Position numbers and translations under genes: made by a program
Origin: Polychytrium aggregatum
Taxonomy: Eukaryota; Chytridiomycota; Chytridiomycetes; Polychytriales
NCBI RefSeq assembly: GCF_025602895.1
Contig: NW_026516324.1
Span: forward strand, 1-64,000
Reading direction: 5' to 3'
Length of the DNA: 64,000 bases
The notes under the pieces: model-generated
The model's database searches: none
Told to the model about the DNA's origin: nothing
What the model saw: only the letters and a program-made list of their open reading frames with translations
Shown here: one piece after another, positions 57,152-64,000 of the stretch
How positions within the stretch are numbered: position 1 is the stretch's first letter
Layout of the letters: the number at the start of each line of letters is the position of its first letter

Positions 57152-58293
57152 TTTAGCTGCCTTGAAGCCAGGATGGTCAGCGATGGCATGCCTTGGTTTC
57201 TGTCCCGGGCCCTTCTTCCCCTCCCTCCCGTCGCCTTCCATCCATCCCATCGAGAAATCCCCGATTTTTACCCTGATGATCAAGGCGCTGCCATGCGCCG
57301 TGTACCGTGTGCCGTTTGAAGAATCGTTGGAGCAAGCTGGAACCAAAAATACGGAGTATCGGACCTCCTCCATCCACCATCACGAAAGGAGTCGCCATCC
57401 ACACACACACACCATCAAGTCATAACGCAGAACAACCTGCTCGACATTGATCGGCAACGCACTTGGCATATCCATTCAAAACCCACCGAAACAGTCTCTG
57501 CCATGGTCGAGAGAGCTCGGCGCTATACCTCCGCACAACACACACTCCTTCGAACCTCATATTCTGCTCGCCGCTGCTCTCTCGCTCGCACTTTTACTCG
57601 CCTGCTCGAACCTGATTGGGCTCGGTCTGACTTTGCTCGACCACCAAGCTTTTTTCTTCCACCTTGAGTCATCTGTCCTTGGGGGGGGGCGTAATCCAAC
57701 AATCGTCCTCCTGCGTCTGTTCTCGAGTCATGTCCATGCTCTCTGTTTTTCTGGTCAATGGTTGGACACGTTTTTTCATCTCCCTCGCTTTTCCACTCAG
57801 TGTCATGATCGATACTCTTGTTGATCTTGGGAGCGGCAAATACACTATTGCATTCCAGTGTCCAATGCCATGCAAGAACCACCGCCAAACAGAGACATTG
57901 GAATGAGGGGGGGAGGGAGGGAGGCTGTGGTGGCGAACAGCGGGTTTGCAATCGGTCGGACAGCCAGGAAGCGGTCTTGGGCACCAAACGGTTGTCTGGT
58001 TCTGGCTGCTGGCCGCTGACCGCTGGCCGCACCGATCCCGCTTTCGGGACAACAACCGCCTGCTCTGGCGCTCCCCACCGATCCGCATCGACCGCCCCCA
58101 TTCAAAGCACCAGCGCATTGTGGTACCGTCACATTCTCCTCCTCCCATTCATTCTTATCATCATCCTCGGATAGGCCATTTTATCGCGGCCGATCATTGC
58201 TCTTGCCCCACGACACAAAGTCTGTCCCCCCCCCTGCAGACCCAAGATCACACCCAGCACTTCCTCCTCCTCCTCCGTCGCATTCACAGCAAG
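57152..58293. other. Intergenic region, no gene seen
   Basis: Between the arrestin-like gene and the TBC1D7-like gene, same strand. It shows poly-G runs near 57679 and 57908 and a CT-rich leader before 58294, with no recognisable coding frame. Confidence 0.5.
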
Positions 58294-60354
58294 ATGCAGC
58301 CCAACTTTCGCAAGTTCTACTACAAGTCTCTGGGCGTCCAGACCATTCAAGCCAAGCTCTCGGTGGAAAACGTGTTCGGCGACAAGGTCCTGGGTAAGGG
58401 TGTTCAGATGCGGAACCGAGGGTCTATGTTGCGACGACCAATGGATTGAGCTTGCTGCGTTGCGATAGAAGTATGGAAGGGAGCAACTTGGGTATCGGTC
58501 ATATATCTCCACACATCTATATTTCACTCATGTATCCACGTCTCTTCGTTGGCTGCCAGATACCGAGAATCTAAGGAAGCTTTGTCTGTGGGTTCGCATC
58601 CCGCATTCGGATCGGGTTTCTGTGTGGAAGGTATTGCTCGGTAAGAATATCACTCTCGGAACCTCCCTGGCCCCTCATCTCTTTCGGCTCATGCCTTGCC
58701 ACTCACATCGCATTGTCGCGAATGAATGAACGAACGAACGAACGAATGAATGAACGAACTGACTGACGAACGCTTCATAATGGCTGCAAGGTGTCCTGCC
58801 GCTCGCCAAGGAAGCTTGGAGCGACGTCAACGAGCAACGACAGTCCCAGTTTGAGGCCCTATGGACCGCCGAGCGACTCTTGTTTTCATCAACATCGTAA
58901 GTGGACAGGAAGGTGTGGTGTTTGGGGAATAGCCTTGGGACGAGGCCTGGCTGGACCGAGATCATCGTCATTGGCTCGCATCAGCTACAAGAGTCGTCCA
59001 GCGACAATACCGGTGGCTTTCCCCGACTCAGAAACCCGGCTTTCTCAACTTTTCGCACCGCTGGCCTTTGGCATCGGGTGGGAGGTCGCCCAGTGAATCG
59101 CTCCGACAGCCGGTGCTCGATCCAGATGCGCAAGCGACCAACCTCGATGCGGCCGCACACAAGATCCATCGCATGCTGCGGCTCTACATGGCAGCGCATA
59201 GCCGGTCGCTGAGTCCGTGGATGCAGATTCCGGCGCTCTCGGACCAGTTTGTGCATGTTGCCAGAGCCTTGCTCGAGATTTGCGATCTGAGTTGCATGGA
59301 TGCGTTTTGGCTGCTCAAGGGCTTCTGGAAGGGCCTGGAAGGCGAGACCACAAAGGTAGATGAGACTTGCCCAATGCTGGAGAGAGTCCTCCCCCCCCCG
59401 TTCGACAAAATCCAAGCAATGTGCACACTGCCAATGTTCGCTGTGAAGGGAAGCTGATAGCCTGTCCCTCGCGGGTACAGGAGTCGATCGACAATCATGT
59501 CGCCGTGCTGAACTCGCTGCTCAAGACACATTGCGAGCCGCTCCATCTCCATCTCGAGATCATGGGCGGTGACTTTGCCGATATTTATGAATGGTACGAC
59601 CCGGCGTCGCTATGGTTACTCTGCTAGCATCAGCGGCAGCCCGGCATGCGTCGGATCGATTAACGCCCCCACTATCCGCCTTCAGTTGGTTCGGCACCTT
59701 GTTTGCATGCATCATTCCATCGCAGCCTCTGGAGAGGTGAGTCGCTGGATTTGAGTGAGCTACCGGGAATGAGTGAGTGTGGCTGGATTCGAGTGCAGAT
59801 ACGAGTGCCAGGAAGAAGGCGCCTGGAACCATGTCGACAAACTGCACAAGCACCAACACTGAACGAGATCGCTTCGTTCCATCGGCACACCCATTCAAAC
59901 GCAACGCCCACCTCCGGATACATCGACACGCCGATACATTTCATGTGTCTACTCGCTTTCGAATGTCCTTGGCATCCTCGTCGAGCCCTGCGCACAGTAT
60001 CTGGGATATTGTGGTCGGCGGGGCATCCGCTGTGTTTCCGTACATTGCCCTCGAGCTCCTTCTCTCGGTCAAGACTCGACTGCTCTCTTGCCGAGACGCA
60101 GCCGAAATGGTCGCTATTGTCAAAGATGTGAGTGCCCGCTGCGTTGTGAGCGCGACTGAATCGCCGTGAATATGCTGAGGAGGCAGTACTTGATTTGGTT
60201 TGTTTGCTTGACAAACAACAACTCCATCCCTCTCTCCGTACAGATCGAGAATGTCGCCGATATGGACAGCGTCGTCAATACGGCCATCGGCCACTGGGAG
60301 AAGCCCATTCTCGCCACAATGTCCAAAGACAACCGTCGAATTATAGGGTATTGA
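58294..60354 (+). CDS. TBC1D7: TBC1D7-like protein (TSC complex third subunit, TBC domain, multi-exon)
   Basis: In animals TBC1D7 stabilises the TSC1-TSC2 complex, the GTPase activator that turns Rheb off and restrains TORC1. The start at 58294 gives NFRKFYYKSLGVQTIQAKLS, matching the TBC1D7 N-terminus. Joined exons give DTENLRKLCLWVRIPHSDR and VWKVLLGVLPLAKEAW, then RRMLRLYMAAHSR-like sequence. Further exons give FWLLKGFWKGLE, NHVAVLNSLLKTHCEPLHLH, CWFGTLFACIIPSQPLESIW followed by DIVVGGASAVFPYIALELLL, and a last exon ending NRRIIGY. The DCYWITRRF-equivalent (MDAFWLLKGF) and WF...CFAGCLP-equivalent segments are in family order. The catalytic Arg and Gln fingers of active TBC GAPs are not evident, as in animal TBC1D7. 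At least eight exons. Confidence 0.88.
58721..58765 (+). repeat. GAAT/GAAC tetranucleotide repeat in a TBC1D7 intron
   Basis: About eleven tetramers mixing GAAT and GAAC, close to the 3' splice site of the intron. Confidence 0.88.
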
Positions 60355-60859
60355 GCGGCGTCGGCCCTCAATCCTTGGCCCATCATCTGTCCAAATTGCG
60401 CTTTGGTATCATTTGCTTCCACCACCCGGAATGCCGACACCCATGTATCTATGTTCACAATCAATCATACTCTTTGCCCTTTCCTTCGACACTTGCATCA
60501 CACAGCGAATCAGATAATATACGCATCGTCATTGAACAGAGGCGGTCACAGACGAGGGCCTCTGATTCTTCGAGCGCAGTGCAGGGAATTCACTCTTACC
60601 GAAGCTTGACAACAATGATCGAGAGCAGCAATGGCGGTGTGATGACGCAGCGAGAAAAATAGTCGACAAGGCTCCATGGTATCCGCTGCCTATCGCTCTC
60701 GGCTCTCTCCCTTTACCGCTATATTCAGACACCATAGCTACCATTGTAGTGTTTATAGGGTGTAATTTCGCTGGTTGACATCGTTCGGAAGCAAGCGAAT
60801 CGATTCCGAGACCACAGAGTCGAAATAGCAACGAGGCTATCTTGCTGCACCCAAATCAT
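60355..60859. other. Convergent intergenic region, no gene seen
   Basis: About 500 bp between the 3' ends of the TBC1D7-like and LRR genes. It is less GC-rich than elsewhere, and no coding frame is recognisable. Confidence 0.5.
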
Positions 60860-63784
60860 TCAGAACATGTGGACCTTTCGGCCATCTCTTTGGAAAATGG
60901 CCCCCAGTTCCTTGAACACGGGCATTTTCGTGTGGTTTTTCGGCTGCCGGACTCGGCTGAGCTTCGGCATATCGGGAAGCCCGCCAGTCGAAGCTAGATT
61001 TTGTACTTCCTTGAGGCTCAAGGTCGTGACCGAGTCCAGACTCGGAGGTAACATCGAAAAGTTGCTAAAGGTCGAATGGAGCTCGAGATACGAGACCTGC
61101 GACAGATGCGGACACTCACGCAGGGATTTGAGCCTCGACAGGCGATACGGCGGCGACACGAAGCGCAAGTCCTGGAGGGCCGGTAGAGACTGCGGAAGGC
61201 CTTGCAAGTCCTCCAGCGCTGTGGAGAGCACGAGAGCTTTGAGGCTGGGTGCGGCTGGGAACCCGACAAGCGATTTGAGCCGCACGCAGCCCCCCAGATC
61301 GAGTTCGGTTACGTGAGTCAACTCCATGGGCAGCCCCTGCAGACTCAAAAGCGAGCGCGGAAGTATAATGTGACTCAGCTGCGGTGTCTGTGGCAAGCCG
61401 TCCAGCAAGGTGATGTTGTTGCAGTCCCTCATATCAAGTCGTTCCAGCGATTCCAGCTGGACAGCTGCCATGTCTAGGCGCTCGAGACAGGGCGGGAAGG
61501 ATAGCAGACGGATCCTGGGCATGTTCGGAAGACCTCTGAGGGACGTCAATTTGAAGCAAGACTGGAGACTCAGGTTATTGACCGAATCGAGCACGGGGGG
61601 CAGTCCTTCGATAGATTTGAGGGTGCTTGGCAGATAAAGGCTCTCGAGCTTGGGCATCGTGGGAAACCCCTTGAACGATTCGAGCTTTGCACAGCCAGCC
61701 AGATCGAGCTGGTTGAGCGAAGGAAAAGTCGAGGGCAGCCCTTCGAGGTTCTTGATGGGGGCGACGAGCGAGAGATAGCAAAGCAACGGAGCGGCCGCCA
61801 TCCCCTTGAGAGACCAAAGACCCGGCGCCTCTATCGTCAGCGACTTGATCAAGTCGAGTCGATTTGGCATGAATTCGAGGGTACCGATTGATGCCGAAAG
61901 CGTGAGAGTGCTCATTCTTTCCAGCTGCACAAGTCCATTTGCCGATCGCAGTCGCGAGCAGGCCGATAGATCGAACTGCCTGGCCAAGCAGATGCATTTG
62001 GGCACTCGGTCCAGCGACTCGATTGATGCGGGAAGAACGAGAGATTCCAGCTGGAGCTTGTCTGCGCTGTACGGCGGTCCTGAGTCCTCATGTTGGCCTG
62101 CAGATTGGTCTGCACCTTTGTCCTGCCCCCTATCTTCGTCGGCGGGCAGACTCGGCGGCTGGCAGAATTCGTCCAAGCTCGACATCGACCCAGCGATCGT
62201 TAGCGAATCGAGCTTTGGCGCCAATGAAAGCGTGTCGGAGAGACCTTCAGGTCTATCCACAGTGATGTAGTTATATGCAGGCTTTCCGAGCAAGCCACAA
62301 AGTGCATCGGACCCGCTGAGCGGTAGTGTCATCCACAGCTCGCGCAAGGATGAGGCTGCAGAGCGGGAATGCTGGCCCTGGTCAGCGAGACGATTGCGTT
62401 CGCGAGATTCCTTGACGCAGTGGATCCAGTCCCAGATATCGCTGAGACGCTGGTTGGACTTTGGCAGCTTCAGTCTTATCAAACGTGGAAGCGGCGGAAG
62501 ACCCTTGAGCGACTTGAGCCGGCACGAGTCCAGCATGTCCAGAGTTCGAAGCTCCTTGAGCTCGGCTGGCATGCCGTCGAGTGATTCGATTGATCGAGGA
62601 AGTCTGAAAGATTCTAGACTCGGCAATAATGGCAGCCCGACGAGGGAGGTGAGCTGCGTGCACTCACCAAGGTCGAGCACACTGAGCGCCTCGAGATCGT
62701 GAGGAAGGATCTCGAACGTGCTGATGCTTGCTGGGAGCCTGAGCGTCGTCAGTCCAGACAACGGCGACAGCCCCTCGAGGGATGTGAGATGCGCACACGC
62801 AGAAAGATCGAGGATATCGAGTTGCTCAAGCTCCTCTAGGGGATAGCTGAGGCTGGTGAGTGAATCGGGAAGCGTCAGTCTCGTCAGGTTTGGGATCAGA
62901 GGCATGCCCTCCAAGCTCTGGATTGGATTGCCACATGCAGTCCTGACAATCGCAAGGTGGTGGATCGCGAGCAGCTCCGGCCAACCCGACAGCGATGCAA
63001 ACGAGCAATCGATAAGGGTCAGGTCGCCTGTTTCATCCGAGAGTAACAGGGCATATTCGTGCGGCAGGAGCCCAGCCGCCTGGGCTTTAGTGTGAAATGG
63101 ATGATAGTCGAAGCGAATGATCCGATAAGTTTCGCCAAAGATGGATTCGTTGGTGCATTCTCCGCACGTTGTCTCTCGCATGATATTCGATGCATCGATG
63201 AGGCGGAACTTTTGTGCGGGATCGAGGTCTTGAAGTTTCGATGGATCGATGTACGCCGTGCAGTGACAGTGATGCACCACGCTCTCTTGCATGGCTTGGT
63301 ACAAGAAGGCCGAGAGTCTTGACTTCAACGCAGGCGACCTGGCAAGGGCCCACCAAAGCTGAAGCTCCCTCTGGTACGCCTCAAGGCTTCGGGGGAGGTC
63401 ATTCTTGCGGCTGAGGAAAGAACACACTCCCTCGAGGACGGCTCTTGGGTCAATGCTCGGAACACTATCGAAGATCGACTTTGTGAGCCCCAGATGACTG
63501 TAGAGCTTGTCGATCCACTGGTTGTTGCCAACGAAGGACAGGATTCCGGCATAACGTTTGGCGAGGCAAGGGAGGCGGCTGAGGGCCGGCAGGCTGACAA
63601 CCTGGACAAAGGCCTCGTTGCAGATCAGGATGGTCAGGAGATCGTGGCTGTCGAGAGAACACTGGGTCTCGGCGTGCTCAAGCTGCGACTGCATTCGATG
63701 AAGCAGATCTGCAGGTGCGGAGTCGATCCTCGCAGATTTGACCGGAGAGGAGCGGTTGGCGGAGCGCAGCCTCTTTGGTCCCAT
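60860..63784 (-). CDS. Large leucine-rich-repeat protein of unknown function
   Basis: A single-exon frame. I place the start at the Met at 63784 (MGPKRLRSANRSS) because the 21 residues upstream are a weak leader; an earlier Met at 63847 is possible (995 aa). Residues 1-250 show no familiar domain but include HHCHCTAYID and ETTCGECTNE cysteine/histidine motifs. The rest is a regular array of leucine-rich units with a strong two-unit (about 46-residue) period: one half resembles LDLSACAHLTSLEGLSPLSG and the other LTTLRLPASISTFEILPHDL. About twelve double units are visible, interrupted near the middle by a hydrophilic insertion (about 62440-62300) and another near 62140-62080 rich in Asp, Gln and Gly. 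No signal peptide, membrane span, kinase or NB-ARC domain is visible, so it is probably an intracellular binding scaffold. I do not recognise a specific family. Confidence 0.85.
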   Translation of the reverse strand: MGPKRLRSANRSSPVKSARIDSAPADLLHRMQSQLEHAETQCSLDSHDLLTILICNEAFVQVVSLPALSRLPCLAKRYAGILSFVGNNQWIDKLYSHLGLTKSIFDSVPSIDPRAVLEGVCSFLSRKNDLPRSLEAYQRELQLWWALARSPALKSRLSAFLYQAMQESVVHHCHCTAYIDPSKLQDLDPAQKFRLIDASNIMRETTCGECTNESIFGETYRIIRFDYHPFHTKAQAAGLLPHEYALLLSDETGDLTLIDCSFASLSGWPELLAIHHLAIVRTACGNPIQSLEGMPLIPNLTRLTLPDSLTSLSYPLEELEQLDILDLSACAHLTSLEGLSPLSGLTTLRLPASISTFEILPHDLEALSVLDLGECTQLTSLVGLPLLPSLESFRLPRSIESLDGMPAELKELRTLDMLDSCRLKSLKGLPPLPRLIRLKLPKSNQRLSDIWDWIHCVKESRERNRLADQGQHSRSAASSLRELWMTLPLSGSDALCGLLGKPAYNYITVDRPEGLSDTLSLAPKLDSLTIAGSMSSLDEFCQPPSLPADEDRGQDKGADQSAGQHEDSGPPYSADKLQLESLVLPASIESLDRVPKCICLARQFDLSACSRLRSANGLVQLERMSTLTLSASIGTLEFMPNRLDLIKSLTIEAPGLWSLKGMAAAPLLCYLSLVAPIKNLEGLPSTFPSLNQLDLAGCAKLESFKGFPTMPKLESLYLPSTLKSIEGLPPVLDSVNNLSLQSCFKLTSLRGLPNMPRIRLLSFPPCLERLDMAAVQLESLERLDMRDCNNITLLDGLPQTPQLSHIILPRSLLSLQGLPMELTHVTELDLGGCVRLKSLVGFPAAPSLKALVLSTALEDLQGLPQSLPALQDLRFVSPPYRLSRLKSLRECPHLSQVSYLELHSTFSNFSMLPPSLDSVTTLSLKEVQNLASTGGLPDMPKLSRVRQPKNHTKMPVFKELGAIFQRDGRKVHMF

Positions 63785-63847
63785 CAGGAGGGGTGGGTAA
63801 CGGCAGCAGGGTGGGGAGGAGAGGCAAAGGAGGGCAAGGCCAGGCAA

Positions 63848-64000
63848 AAGAGCAGAGGAGCAAAGCAGGCGAGGAACATTCGTGGTGGGTCGTGCGGTGT
63901 GGCGGCAGGGATCCAGGGTAATCTTGTAGCTCGGATGCCGATCAAAGTCTTCGATTCATACAAGCCACACGAGCCATCTGGACAGCCTCGTCGAGCGGTC
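63848..64000. other. Window edge upstream of the LRR gene
   Basis: Presumed promoter or leader of the LRR gene; too short to show more. Confidence 0.4.

Overview
The window looks like nuclear DNA of a zoosporic (flagellated) fungus, most likely a chytrid. I infer this from the gene content: it combines fungal-style compact genes with many short introns and genes that exist only where cilia or flagella are built (ODAD3/CCDC151, CCDC146 and IFT46 homologues). Base composition is GC-rich. Introns are mostly GT-AG with short exons between them, and at least two are GC-AG. I recognised no rRNA, tRNA, CRISPR, insertion sequence or viral gene. Exons were joined by eye from splice signals, reading phase and family resemblance, so internal boundaries are estimates.

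Layout. 0.5-8.7 kb (+): two coiled-coil axoneme genes in tandem, ODAD3 then CCDC146. 9.1-13.1 kb (-): translation initiation factor eIF3a. 15.2-17.7 kb (+): a single-exon cysteine-rich protein of unknown function. 18.4-22.0 kb (-): eIF3l, head-to-head with a HTATSF1/CUS2-type U2 snRNP splicing factor (22.3-24.7 kb, +). 24.9-27.8 kb (+): mitochondrial malonyl-CoA:ACP transacylase, containing 7-nt and 10-nt micro-exons. 28.3-30.9 kb (+): IFT46. 31.2-35.3 kb (-): MCM7, head-to-head with the spindle checkpoint protein MAD2 (35.6-37.5 kb, +). 39.3-40.9 kb (+): a secreted papain-family protease with a proline-rich linker and a cysteine-rich tail. 42.0-44.3 kb (-): a single-pass membrane protein with a cytoplasmic SH3 domain. 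45.7-48.5 kb (-): a GNAT-fold protein with a long disordered tail. 50.7-52.2 kb (-): mitochondrial copper chaperone SCO1, head-to-head with an MMACHC-like cobalamin-processing protein (53.0-54.0 kb, +). 55.3-57.2 kb (+): an arrestin-fold protein. 58.3-60.4 kb (+): a TBC1D7-like TSC-complex subunit. 60.9-63.8 kb (-): a large leucine-rich-repeat protein.

Functional themes are motility (ODAD3, CCDC146, IFT46), translation initiation (eIF3a, eIF3l), chromosome replication and segregation (MCM7, MAD2), mitochondria (MCT1, SCO1) and nutrient or vitamin handling (MMACHC, TBC1D7, arrestin). There is no operon-like logic; the genes are individually transcribed, with several divergent pairs that may share promoters. 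Intergenic stretches of 1-2 kb and many introns carry short tandem repeats.

The most notable items are the MMACHC homologue (vitamin B12 handling in a fungus), the micro-exons of MCT1, the GC-AG introns, the TBC1D7 homologue, the unassigned cysteine-rich protein and the unusual paired LRR protein.
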